64,000 bases of DNA, taken from assembly GCF_900177645.1 (NCBI RefSeq), contig NZ_FXAO01000002.1:310001-374000 (forward strand), in the 5' to 3' direction. This document shows positions 19,501 to 28,047 of the stretch, piece after piece. This stretch comes from Arenibacter troitsensis (GTDB lineage: Bacteria > Bacteroidota > Bacteroidia > Flavobacteriales > Flavobacteriaceae). How positions within the stretch are numbered: position 1 is the first letter of the stretch; each line of letters opens with the position of its first letter. The notes under the pieces are model-generated. The model did no database searches. It was not told the origin of the DNA and saw only the letters and a program-made list of their open reading frames with translations. The position numbers and the translations under genes were made by a program.

Positions 19501-19953
19501 CTATTGTTTGTCCTGAAGTCTCATTAATTTCTCCCTATCCTTTTCAATACTTTTTTGAAGTTTATCCATTTTCTGGTTCAGTTTCTCAATCGCCAATGGT
19601 GATAATTTTCCCTTTTTCTCGTCCTTCATCATTTTCTCCTGAATTTTTGTAATCTTCTTTTCATCCTTGGCTATAGACCTTCTCTTGGAATCTATATCCG
19701 AAGAAAGTTTTTCACGCTTTTTCAATTCCTTTTCAGCCTTGTTCTGGGCTTTTTCGGCTTTTTGGGCTTCTCTTTCCGCCTTCTTTACTTTTTTCTGAAT
19801 TTCCTTTGCCTCTTTAGCTTCCCGTAAAATTTTATCCTGCTCCATTTGTTCCGTATTTTCAACAGGAGTAACCGGAACGGAAGTTTCTTGTGCCAAGGTA
19901 ATTTGGCAGAATAAGCCCAACGACAATAAAGTAATTATTCTAATCATTTTCAT
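19501..19953 (-). CDS. Secreted coiled-coil protein of unknown function
   Basis: 150 residues: a signal peptide (1-21, ending TLAQ), then a long Lys/Glu/Ala-rich coiled coil (about 38-150) with heptad-like patterns such as KAEREAQKAEKAQNKAEKELKK. No enzymatic motif. It is likely periplasmic. Coiled-coil bias makes database similarity unreliable, so no function is proposed. Monocistronic. Confidence 0.7.
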   Translation of the reverse strand: MKMIRIITLLSLGLFCQITLAQETSVPVTPVENTEQMEQDKILREAKEAKEIQKKVKKAEREAQKAEKAQNKAEKELKKREKLSSDIDSKRRSIAKDEKKITKIQEKMMKDEKKGKLSPLAIEKLNQKMDKLQKSIEKDREKLMRLQDKQ

Positions 19954-20268
19954 AAAGTTGTATTAAGTTGAATGTCCCGATACATTAAAATTTTAAAGAC
20001 TTATCCTCTCTTTTATGCTGTATTGGACCACTATCAAAATTACGCAATATATCCGTCAATAATCATGAGCAATATCATAGTGCTAAACTTTACTGTATCC
20101 AAATTAGAAGTTTTAGCGTATTAATGAAAAATGGGTTACTACCATCCCACAAAGGATCCAAAGTTAACTTGCTTCATTTCAAATAATTATACAATTGTAT
20201 TTGTCAATTGAATGGTGAAACCGTTTTGAAAATTTTATATCGTATTTTTACAGTCAATTATAATACTA
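19954..20268. other. Intergenic region, no gene seen
   Basis: 315 bp of AT-rich sequence between the divergent coiled-coil gene and mnmE. The only structure noted is the 12-bp palindrome ATACAATTGTAT at 20189-20200. I found no convincing promoter consensus or RNA. Confidence 0.5.
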
Positions 20269-21666
20269 ATGATTACCAACGACAACATCATTGCCTTAGC
20301 TACGCCCTCAGGGGCCGGTGCCATAGCTGTAATTCGTATTTCTGGGAAAGATGCCATTGCCCTGGCCAATCCTTTCTTTACATCGATAAGAGGAAAGGAT
20401 TTAAATAAACAGAAGAGCCATACCATTCATTTGGGACATATTACGGAGAACGATAAGGTGTTGGATGAAGTTTTGTTATCCATTTTTAAAGGCCCCCATT
20501 CCTATACTGGTGAAGACGTTGTTGAGATATCCTGTCACGGTTCGCCTTATATTCAACAACAAATAATTCAGTTGTTTTTACGTAATGGTTGCCGAATGGC
20601 AAATGCAGGCGAGTTTACATTGCGAGCCTTTCTAAATGGTAAAATGGACTTGAGTCAGGCCGAGGCCGTGGCCGATCTTATAGCCTCGGATAACGAGGCC
20701 AGCCACCAAATTGCGATACAACAAATGCGTGGCGGGTTCAGCAATGAGATCAAAAAATTGAGGGACCAATTATTAAACTTTGCCTCATTAATGGAATTGG
20801 AGCTCGACTTTGCAGAGGAGGATGTGGAATTTGCGGACCGTACACAGTTTAAAAAACTTTTGACCAAAATACAGCGTATTCTTAAACGCCTAATCGATTC
20901 CTTTGCTGTGGGCAATGTTATCAAGAATGGGATTCCCATCGCCATTGTTGGGGAACCCAATGTGGGTAAATCTACCCTGCTCAATGCCCTTTTGAATGAG
21001 GAACGGGCCATAGTAAGTGATATAGCGGGAACCACAAGAGATACGATAGAGGATGAGATGGTCATAGGTGGCATAGGATTTCGATTTATAGACACCGCCG
21101 GAATTAGGGACACCAAGGATGTAGTGGAAAATATTGGGATAAAAAAGACCTATGAAAAAATAGAACAGGCCCAGGTAGTAGTGCTATTGGTAGATGCTTG
21201 GCAAATGGCAACGCATGAAGATAAGTTAAAGACCAGCATAAAGGAACTGGAAAAAATAAGGACCAAATACCCACAAAAACCTTTGTTGGTAATTGCCAAT
21301 AAGGTGGATAGGTTGGATAAGGAACAAATCAAAGATCTACAATCCCAAATTTCAGGACTGCACTTGCTGTCCGCCAAAACCGGACAAGGGGTGGAAACGC
21401 TGAAGTCGCGCTTATTGGATTTTGTCAATACGGGAGCCCTGCGTAACAGTGAAACCATTGTAACCAATACGAGGCATTACAGTTCCCTGTTAAAGGCTTT
21501 GGAGGAAATAGAAAAAGTACAATTTGGCATGGAGGAAGACACTCCCAGCGACCTTTTGGCCATAGATGTCCGCGAAGCACTCTATCATTTAGGGGAAATT
21601 ACCGGACAAGTAACCAATGATGAGCTGTTAGGGAATATTTTTGCTAATTTTTGTATCGGCAAATAG
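20269..21666 (+). CDS. mnmE: tRNA modification GTPase MnmE
   Basis: 465-residue GTPase that with MnmG installs the carboxymethylaminomethyl group on U34 of certain tRNAs. N-terminal tetrahydrofolate-binding domain opens IIALATPSGAGAIAVIRISG; the G domain shows GEPNVGKST (228-236), DTAGIR (275-280) and NKVDR; the C-terminus ends FCIGK with the catalytic Cys. The last codons (21649-21666) appear to be a recombined attachment site: the coding end reads TTT TGT ATC GGC AAA TAG, whose 3' half is probably supplied by the integrated element that begins here. The protein sequence is preserved. Confidence 0.96.
   Translation: MITNDNIIALATPSGAGAIAVIRISGKDAIALANPFFTSIRGKDLNKQKSHTIHLGHITENDKVLDEVLLSIFKGPHSYTGEDVVEISCHGSPYIQQQIIQLFLRNGCRMANAGEFTLRAFLNGKMDLSQAEAVADLIASDNEASHQIAIQQMRGGFSNEIKKLRDQLLNFASLMELELDFAEEDVEFADRTQFKKLLTKIQRILKRLIDSFAVGNVIKNGIPIAIVGEPNVGKSTLLNALLNEERAIVSDIAGTTRDTIEDEMVIGGIGFRFIDTAGIRDTKDVVENIGIKKTYEKIEQAQVVVLLVDAWQMATHEDKLKTSIKELEKIRTKYPQKPLLVIANKVDRLDKEQIKDLQSQISGLHLLSAKTGQGVETLKSRLLDFVNTGALRNSETIVTNTRHYSSLLKALEEIEKVQFGMEEDTPSDLLAIDVREALYHLGEITGQVTNDELLGNIFANFCIGK
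21649..21666 (+). other. Candidate left attachment site in the mnmE 3' end
   Basis: TTTTGTATCGGCAAATAG encodes FCIGK-stop. An 18-bp relative, TCCTGTATCGGGAAGTAA, occurs at 39478-39495 and also reads (S)CIGK-stop. The two share TGTATCGG exactly (21652-21659) and differ on both flanks, as expected if the crossover occurred within that core. The 3' end of mnmE/trmE is an established integration target for SGI1-type elements, though this integrase is of a different family. Confidence 0.65.
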
Positions 21667-21773
21667 ATTCCAATTTCATTGGATATCATTTGTATGCAAA
21701 TGACTATAAATCAAATACTTGTTGATAATTTTTAAGTTTTTGATTTCTCTTAATTGCCTATTTTTCGTACTTT

Positions 21774-21824
21774 TTTACACCTCATTTACACCTCAAAGTT
21801 GATTTTTTCATCCGAGGTGTAAAA
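21774..21824. repeat. Arm-type repeats at the left end of the element
   Basis: TTTACACCTCA occurs twice in perfect tandem (21774-21784 and 21785-21795), and GAGGTGTAAAA, the inverse, lies at 21814-21824, 13 bp before the integrase start codon. The same motif with C in place of T recurs at the right end (39400-39440). Likely integrase or excisionase binding sites, and well placed for integrase autoregulation. Confidence 0.6.
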
Positions 21825-21836
21825 AATGTATCTCGT

Positions 21837-22985
21837 ATGAAAATTCATTTAAGAAAGAAAAAACTGAAAAGTGGAAGTACTAGCCTTTACATAGAATATT
21901 ACAAAGGCCACAAATTAACTGCTGAAGGAAAAGTCAAACATATCAGGGATTTTGAATATTTGGAACTCTACTTGACCACCGATCCAAAGACAGCCGCTGA
22001 AAAAAAGAAAAACAGGGAAAACCTGGAACTTGCCGACCAGATCCTGGCAATAAGAAAAGCAGAAGTCTATCAAGGCACCTATAACATCCAGAATGGCCAT
22101 AAAGAAAAAACGGGCCTTTTGGACTTTTATGAGCAACAAAAAGAGGAACGGTACCAGACCAAAGGCAATTATGACAACTGGGATGCCGCGCAGAAACACA
22201 TTGAGGCCTACTGCCCCAAACACATCACCTTTAGCGATGTTGATGTGGATTTCATCAAAGGGTTTAAAAAATACCTGGATACGGTAGCCGTGACCAAAAG
22301 CGAAAAGAAGCTCTCCCAAAATACCAAGCACACTTATTTCAATAAATTCAAAGCCTGTCTAAATGCGGCCTTCGATGAAGGATACCTAAAGGAAAACCTC
22401 ATTAAAAAGGTAAAAGGTTTTACTATGGGAGAATCCACTAGGGAATACCTCACTTCCGATGAGCTTCAAAAACTGTCACAGACCCCCTGCCCCAACGCAA
22501 TTCTCAAACGAGCCTTTTTATTCTCGGCCCTGACCGGGATAAGATGGTCCGATGTCAATAAACTGAAATGGTCCGAAGTCCGTGATGAAGGCACGGATTC
22601 GCTGGGCGACCTTATTTTTAGGATCGTGTTTCAACAAAAGAAAACAGATGGAGTGGAATATCTGTATATTTCCCAACAGGCCAGGGAACTCCTTGGTGAA
22701 CGAAAGGAACCAAAGGACCGGGTTTTTAAGGGACTCCGCTATAGTGCCCATATGAACATGCAATTGCTTAGGTGGTGTATGTTTGCCGGGATCAACAAAC
22801 ATATCACCTTCCATTCGGCCCGGCACACCAATGCCGTTTTACTTTTGGAAAACGGCGCGGATATCTATACCGTTTCCAAACGCCTTGGTCATCGCGAAAT
22901 ACGGACCACTGAAATCTACGCTAAGATCATCGATAAAAAGATGAAGGAGGCTGCTTATTTAATTCCTAAGTTGAACATTAATTAA
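21837..22985 (+). CDS. int: Tyrosine-type site-specific integrase
   Basis: 382-residue recombinase of the Bacteroidetes phage-integrase type. An Arm-DNA-binding N-terminal domain (1-90), a SAM-like core-binding domain (about 95-195) and a catalytic domain (205-375) with R236 (TGIRWSD), K269 region, H326 and R329 (HSARHT), H352 (RLGHREI) and nucleophile Y361 (EIYAKI): all catalytic residues are intact. It directly abuts the candidate left att site in the mnmE end, facing into the element, as expected for the enzyme that integrated it. The start codon lies next to the inverted arm repeat, suggesting self-control. Confidence 0.93.
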   Translation: MKIHLRKKKLKSGSTSLYIEYYKGHKLTAEGKVKHIRDFEYLELYLTTDPKTAAEKKKNRENLELADQILAIRKAEVYQGTYNIQNGHKEKTGLLDFYEQQKEERYQTKGNYDNWDAAQKHIEAYCPKHITFSDVDVDFIKGFKKYLDTVAVTKSEKKLSQNTKHTYFNKFKACLNAAFDEGYLKENLIKKVKGFTMGESTREYLTSDELQKLSQTPCPNAILKRAFLFSALTGIRWSDVNKLKWSEVRDEGTDSLGDLIFRIVFQQKKTDGVEYLYISQQARELLGERKEPKDRVFKGLRYSAHMNMQLLRWCMFAGINKHITFHSARHTNAVLLLENGADIYTVSKRLGHREIRTTEIYAKIIDKKMKEAAYLIPKLNIN

Positions 22986-23088
22986 ATGTAAGGATGCTGA
23001 TCCGCACATTGGAGGTATTGCTGAAATAAGTCTTATATTAGTTTTTCCAAAATAGATATATAATAACAAGTTACTATATTCGTATGTT

Positions 23089-24093
23089 ATGCAAAATGCG
23101 ATGAACTACGATACAGACATAAAATTAGCGAAAGAAAAGGATGCAATTGATAACGGAAAGATTTTTGATTTTCGAGATACGCCTTATGAACATTTATGTG
23201 ATGATTTTTATAAATTTTGCCGACAACATTTAAACGAAAATTCAGAAAAATATAATATTGAACCATCCATTTTTATTTACACAGGATTTTTTGACTCTAA
23301 TGCAATGGCTCAATATAAAAATGACGCCTTTTCAATCCACATCAATGTTGGCTTAATTAAAAAATGCCAAGAGAATTATCTACAGAATAAATCATTTGAT
23401 GAGTATTTGGAAAAACAGTTTTCAAAGATAACTAAACATTTTGACAATCCAATAACTGGATTGGCATTTCAAATAGCAACTCAATTTACCTACTATCACG
23501 AATTTGCTCATTTAGTACAATTTGAAAAAAAGAGAGAAAACATTTCATTGCAAGAACGCTTTGTCATCACATCGACTTACGACAAAGTAAAGCAACATAT
23601 GGAAACGAATGCTGATACTCTTGCATCAATTGCTATCGCAAGTCATATTCAGCAGTATATCAAAAAGAGTTTCGGAGATAATATTACGCAAGAAAATGTT
23701 GAATTTACAATAATTGTACTTTGTTCTTGTTTACTCAATCATATAGCAAATTTTTACAGCGACCTTCCAAAAATCTATTTTAAAGAACACAAACATCCAC
23801 ATCCATTTCTTCGCCTTTTTACAGTTAATTTAAATATTGTAAATTACTTAAATCAAAGTCAGTTTTTTAAAGAGAAAGGGATTGAGATAAAAATCAATCG
23901 TGTTTTTAAACAGATTTTAGATTTTTACCAAGAACTTGAAGAAAAGAAGATTTTTGATACTAAAATTGCCGAAACAATGGAAAATGCTTCTAAACAACAA
24001 GAAGCGATAGTTGAATATATGGGAGATTTAATCCAATACGATGTAAAGGATTACAATAACGCTGTTGACCAATGGAATAAGCACTTTGCATAA
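23089..24093 (+). CDS. HExxH zinc-metalloprotein of unknown function
   Basis: 334 residues with no recognised family. The centre carries YYHEFAHLVQF (HExxH near residue 137), followed about 35 residues later by HMETNADTLA, whose Glu and Asp could supply the third zinc ligand, in the manner of gluzincin-like peptidases. No signal peptide, so intracellular. An ImmA/IrrE-like role (cleaving a repressor) is conceivable but the rest of the protein does not resemble that family. Low G+C compared with the mobilization genes. The gene is exactly bracketed by GTTATGC (23086-23092) and its inverse GCATAAC (24088-24094). ATG 23101 is an alternative start. Confidence 0.65.
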   Translation: MQNAMNYDTDIKLAKEKDAIDNGKIFDFRDTPYEHLCDDFYKFCRQHLNENSEKYNIEPSIFIYTGFFDSNAMAQYKNDAFSIHINVGLIKKCQENYLQNKSFDEYLEKQFSKITKHFDNPITGLAFQIATQFTYYHEFAHLVQFEKKRENISLQERFVITSTYDKVKQHMETNADTLASIAIASHIQQYIKKSFGDNITQENVEFTIIVLCSCLLNHIANFYSDLPKIYFKEHKHPHPFLRLFTVNLNIVNYLNQSQFFKEKGIEIKINRVFKQILDFYQELEEKKIFDTKIAETMENASKQQEAIVEYMGDLIQYDVKDYNNAVDQWNKHFA

Positions 24094-24725
24094 CAATGGT
24101 AGCCGTTGCGCAAGCCCATAATGGGTCAAAAATTCAACCGATATAAGTCTCTTTTGGAGGCTTTTTCTTGATCAATATTGAAAGGAATATTTTTGATGCT
24201 TTTTGGATGTGCCCGGAAAGTTTTGAAGGGTAGTTTTAATCAATCCATCAAAAACAAGCCTTGCTGCTCCACTATTTACCCTTTTTCGGCTATAGTTCAG
24301 GTACTCCTAGGTAAAGGCATTTTCCCCGCCTGAATGGATACGGACAGGTTTCCCCCGATTCCTGCCGTATCTACATAAATGCACTTTTGGTATTCTTGGA
24401 GCGTTACAATGATGTGCTTGCTTACCCATGCATAAATGCCTCTTATATGGTTCCTGTCCGTCAGTACTGAGTTTTGTAGTCGGTATTTGATCATTATGCA
24501 ATCGCAAATAAACTTCTGGTCTGGCTTTGCAACTAGCAACCTTGCAGCTTACTAATGGTTCAAGGCGTTACCCCTGCCCATAAGGGACTTGCACCCTCTA
24601 GATTAATTATCTACTTTGCAATAAATAAAAGATGCCCATGCTGGGAACACACAAAACCTATACGCTATGCCCTTCGGGACACTTCGCATAGCCAAAACGT
24701 TTTGTGTTAGTTAAACAAATAATTA
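24094..24725. other. 632-bp non-coding stretch, cassette-like spacer
   Basis: No convincing gene. An 80-codon minus-strand frame (24297-24539) shows no recognisable features. The segment has higher G+C than the flanking genes and contains several imperfect hairpins, the clearest being 24649-24707 just before the AlbA_2 gene. It could be spacer DNA of a mobile gene cassette. Confidence 0.45.
24649..24707. repeat. Long imperfect hairpin upstream of the AlbA_2 gene
   Basis: Outer arms ACACAAAAC (24649-24657) and GTTTTGTGT (24699-24707) and inner arms GCTATGC (24664-24670) and GCATAGC (24686-24692) are perfect, with a small CCC/GGG stem in the loop. The two-box hairpin resembles integron attC-like recombination sites in architecture. 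CAAAACGTTTTG within the right arm is itself a 12-bp palindrome. Confidence 0.6.
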
Positions 24726-25646
24726 ATGAATTCACTCTTAGATAAAACCGATATAAGCGAAACTGATATCAAACAGCTAATCGAATTAAAAATTGAGGAA
24801 TCAATTAATTTGGATTTTAAAAGACATCAATCTTTGTGTCTTACGGAAAAATCGAAAGCAGAAATTGCTAAAGATGTCTCTGCTTTTGCTAATTCCGCAG
24901 GAGGGTTCATAGTGTATGGTATTGCAGAAGAAAATCACGTCGCTAGCGGTTACTCGTTTATAGATGGAAATATTATCACAAAAGAATGGATTGAACAGGT
25001 TATTCAGTCTAGAATTCAGAGAAAGATTGAAGGACTTAGAATTTATCCAGTACGTATTAATCAAGAAATTGAAAAGACAGTTTATGTAGTCAGAATTCCT
25101 GAGAGCACTCTAGCACCTCATATGACCTCAAACAAAAAATTTTATAGGCGTTTTAATTTTGAATCAGTACAGATGGAGGAATACGAAATTCGTAATCTCT
25201 ATAATAGGAAAGAAATGACTTCGCTTGAAATTAACAACATTACGACTTCAACTGACACATATATTGAAAATCGTGATGGTTCAGAAGAAATCATATTTTA
25301 CAGATTAGGTTTTCAAATAGAAAATATAGGTAAATCCGTAGAAAAATATTGCAAACTATTCATTGATATTAGTTTTCGAGATTACGTATTTAAATGGTAC
25401 GATAAGCATGGTTCGCAGCCTAATCATAGTCTTTTAAATAATAATCTGGCTAATATTTCCTTTTCTAATCCTTCCCCTATTTTTCCTGGTGAAATTATGA
25501 CTATGGCTGATTTTGAATTCGGTTTACCATTGAGCAAACTTGATTCAATAATTGAGCTTGAATATTTAAAATTAAAACTTATATATAGTAACGGACTTGA
25601 TGAAATGGAAGTTAAACTAAAAACTATAATAAAAACCAACACATAA
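24726..25646 (+). CDS. AlbA_2 (Schlafen-like) domain protein
   Basis: 306 residues. The N-terminal part (about 12-150) is an AlbA_2 domain: ESINLDFKRH, AKDVSAFANSAGGFIVYGI and the later VVRIPESTLAPHMTSNKKFYRR. AlbA_2 domains bind nucleic acid and occur in regulators, Schlafen-like nucleases and several defence systems. The C-terminal half (about 165-306) is beta-rich without a known fold and could be a sensing domain. No HTH or ATPase is evident, so a plain transcription-regulator label is not justified. It stands alone between two long non-coding stretches. Confidence 0.75.
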   Translation: MNSLLDKTDISETDIKQLIELKIEESINLDFKRHQSLCLTEKSKAEIAKDVSAFANSAGGFIVYGIAEENHVASGYSFIDGNIITKEWIEQVIQSRIQRKIEGLRIYPVRINQEIEKTVYVVRIPESTLAPHMTSNKKFYRRFNFESVQMEEYEIRNLYNRKEMTSLEINNITTSTDTYIENRDGSEEIIFYRLGFQIENIGKSVEKYCKLFIDISFRDYVFKWYDKHGSQPNHSLLNNNLANISFSNPSPIFPGEIMTMADFEFGLPLSKLDSIIELEYLKLKLIYSNGLDEMEVKLKTIIKTNT

Positions 25647-26346
25647 TAACTAAGTATTCGGACTGCCGATAGGCTAAGGCTGAATATATTGTTGACGGAT
25701 CCGGTCTCCTTCTTTGGGAAAAGCTTGTTTTTTAGCGTTTTTTAGGGAGTCGTATTTCGGCAGAATTGCCGTGTTTTTATGTTAGTTTTAGAGGTCCAAC
25801 ATGTTTTTAGGGGCTTCAATCTAACTTATTCATCAGTTTGGCGGACTGGTTGGTAATTTTCGGGTTGAATATTTACCTTAAGGCACATAGCGTTCCCCCT
25901 TGCGTTTTGCAGGCTTCCCTAAAACTCAGATAGTTTAATATTCATGAAATTTCAAATGCCTAAAAGCACATCTCAAATAACGGGGATACAATAATGCACA
26001 TGTCACTCCTAGAAATAACCAAATCTGCCGTTTTCACAGCACCAAATTTCCAGTTTCCTGATTTTCAATTGTTAATAACTCCATTTTTTCTCTAAAAATG
26101 GAAAATTGACCAATATGACATTCGGTATCATTTGATGTTTTATGATATCAAATAAAATTAGATAAAATTACCCATACTATCATTTGGTACCAAATAATAT
26201 ATAGTGCTATAAACCAAATAGTTGTGAATAACTAATTGGGTTTTTCATCGCTTTCAACCCACCTATTTTCTACTTTTATTTTAACAAACCCATAGAAGAT
26301 AAACAAAAGCGCTTTTGTTCATTTATTAATCCTAAAAGAGAAACAA
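25647..26346. other. 700-bp non-coding stretch before the replication/mobilization operon
   Basis: No gene recognised. The left half has a small hairpin (CGGCAgaatTGCCG near 25755). The right half is AT-rich and carries two TATCATTTG direct repeats with associated palindromes (26126-26195), probably the control region or origin for the downstream operon. Confidence 0.5.
26126..26195. promoter_or_regulatory. Repeat/palindrome cluster, possible operator or replication iteron
   Basis: TATCATTTG occurs at 26126-26134 and 26178-26186. The first forms an inverted repeat with ATCAAAT at 26147-26153 and the second is part of the 14-bp palindrome ATTTGGTACCAAAT (26182-26195). It lies 150 bp before the excisionase-like gene. 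Confidence 0.45.
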
Positions 26347-26631
26347 ATGGACACTATTTTAATATTTGAACGACTTGATCGTTTGGAAAGGCTCTTAACG
26401 GCCAATAAGGAGGTACTCACCTTCGAGGAAACTTGTGACTATACGGGGATTTCAAGAAGTTATCTCTACAAACTTACCTCTGCAGGTAATATTCCGCACT
26501 CCAAGCCCAACGGAAAACTGATCTTCTTTGAAAAGAAGAAACTTAACAATTGGTTGCTAAAAAATAGCCGAAAATCCCATGATGAAATTGCCGGTGCGGC
26601 ATTGAAGTTCACCCTCAAAAATAGAAGGTGA
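26347..26631 (+). CDS. Excisionase-like helix-turn-helix DNA-binding protein
   Basis: 94 residues with a MerR/Xis-type winged HTH (about 18-68): LTFEETCDYTGISRSYLYKLTSAGNIPHSKPNGKLIFF. This is the HTH_17 pattern found in excisionases and small regulators at the head of Bacteroidetes mobilizable elements. It starts the vapE-primase-mob operon, and its stop overlaps the next start by four bases (26628-26631). It could direct excision together with the integrase or autoregulate the operon from the repeats upstream. Confidence 0.8.
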   Translation: MDTILIFERLDRLERLLTANKEVLTFEETCDYTGISRSYLYKLTSAGNIPHSKPNGKLIFFEKKKLNNWLLKNSRKSHDEIAGAALKFTLKNRR

Positions 26632-27824
26632 TGGGTTCCGAAAATCGAAGCGATCCGCTTTACCATGTACATGACCCAAAGAAAAAGACGGTATATGATT
26701 ACACCATGGAATATTTGGAGGCGAAGTACCACATTACGTACAACGAGATATCGCACGACTTCCAGATAAGCTTCAAAGGCTCCCAGGAATGGCAATACCT
26801 GAACCTGAACTCGCTGATCATCGAACTGGCCAAGGCGGGCATCGATATTCCCAACGGGAAACTGGAAACCCTGCTGCGTTCGGAATGGATCCCTAAATGC
26901 AATCCCATCAGGGAATATTTCGAGGCCCTTCCCAAATGGGACGGCGAGGACCATATTTTGAGGCTGGCCTCCCATGTGCCGACCTATGAAACGGAAGCGT
27001 TCAACTACCATTTTAAGAAATGGCTGGTACGTACCATCAAATGTGCCCTGGAAACAAACTATTTCAACAAGCAGGCCTTTGTGCTGTCCCATCAGGGACA
27101 GAATTCGGGCAAATCCACCTGGTGCCGCTTTCTATGTCCGCCGGACCTGGCGGAATATATGGCCGAGGACATCAGTAACGACAAGGATGCACGGATACAG
27201 CTGTGCCGGAACTTTCTCTACAATCTGGACGAACTGGCCGTGCTGTCAAAAAAAGATGTCAATGCCCTGAAATCCTTTTTCTCCAAGACCTTTATCAACG
27301 AGCGTTTGCCCTATGACCGGAAGAATACCATCCTTCCAAGGATATGCTCTTTTGTGGGAAGCACCAACATGTCCTCTTTTTTGAACGATGAGACGGGATC
27401 CGTCCGTTGGCTCTGCTTTGAACTCAAGGGAAAAATAGATTTCAGGTATTCGAAGCAGGTCGATATCCACAGGGTCTGGTCACAGGCCTACCACCTGGCC
27501 TATTGCGACCCTACGTTCGAACCCGAGCTATCCATCACCGATATTCAGGAGAACGAGGAACGGAACAAGAAATATACCAAGTTAACCACGGAGGAGGAGC
27601 TGGTGTCCAAATATTTTGAAAAATCCAACGATATAAAGGATTTCGTGACCGCCTCGGACGTGTTGGTGAAGCTAAGGCACCTCAATCTGAGACTGAACCA
27701 GATCAACTTGGGGCGGGCTCTGTCCGGGTTCAACTTCCAAAGGGTAAAACATCCCAAGCGGCAGGTCTATGGGTATCTGGCAAAACCTGTATTTACCGAT
27801 AGTCCTTTGGAGATGGAAGTTTAG
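26628..27824 (+). CDS. VapE-like replication ATPase
   Basis: 398 residues of the virulence-associated-E family, helicase-like ATPases of mobile elements and satellites. P-loop GQNSGKST (157-164), acidic NLDEL block (199-203) as Walker B equivalent, and the arginine/sensor region RICSFVGSTNMSSFLND. The C-terminal part (about 290-398) is probably a winged-helix DNA-binding segment. Works with the adjacent primase to replicate the excised circle. G+C is clearly higher than in the defence cargo, suggesting a different history for the backbone. Confidence 0.85.
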   Translation: MMGSENRSDPLYHVHDPKKKTVYDYTMEYLEAKYHITYNEISHDFQISFKGSQEWQYLNLNSLIIELAKAGIDIPNGKLETLLRSEWIPKCNPIREYFEALPKWDGEDHILRLASHVPTYETEAFNYHFKKWLVRTIKCALETNYFNKQAFVLSHQGQNSGKSTWCRFLCPPDLAEYMAEDISNDKDARIQLCRNFLYNLDELAVLSKKDVNALKSFFSKTFINERLPYDRKNTILPRICSFVGSTNMSSFLNDETGSVRWLCFELKGKIDFRYSKQVDIHRVWSQAYHLAYCDPTFEPELSITDIQENEERNKKYTKLTTEEELVSKYFEKSNDIKDFVTASDVLVKLRHLNLRLNQINLGRALSGFNFQRVKHPKRQVYGYLAKPVFTDSPLEMEV

Positions 27825-28047
27825 AAAAAGTGCAAATGCACCTACCTAGTTACCTAATGGACCATGACCTCCCCAACAGCGGGAGCTACCTTAAGGTAGG
27901 ATACATTAACCATTGGTTACCTAGATATTACCTAACCTACCAAAACGGGTAAGATGGGTAACTTTAAAATTGAAGCCACCTAAGCCCTTAACCCCTATGG
28001 ACAGGGACTTAGGTAGGAAGGTAAGCGAAAACCCAACAAAAAAGCCG

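Noticed and set aside
24297-24539. Minus-strand frame of 80 codons in the element
   Set aside because: No recognisable domain or context; composition differs from the neighbouring genes and it lies in a hairpin-rich non-coding spacer.
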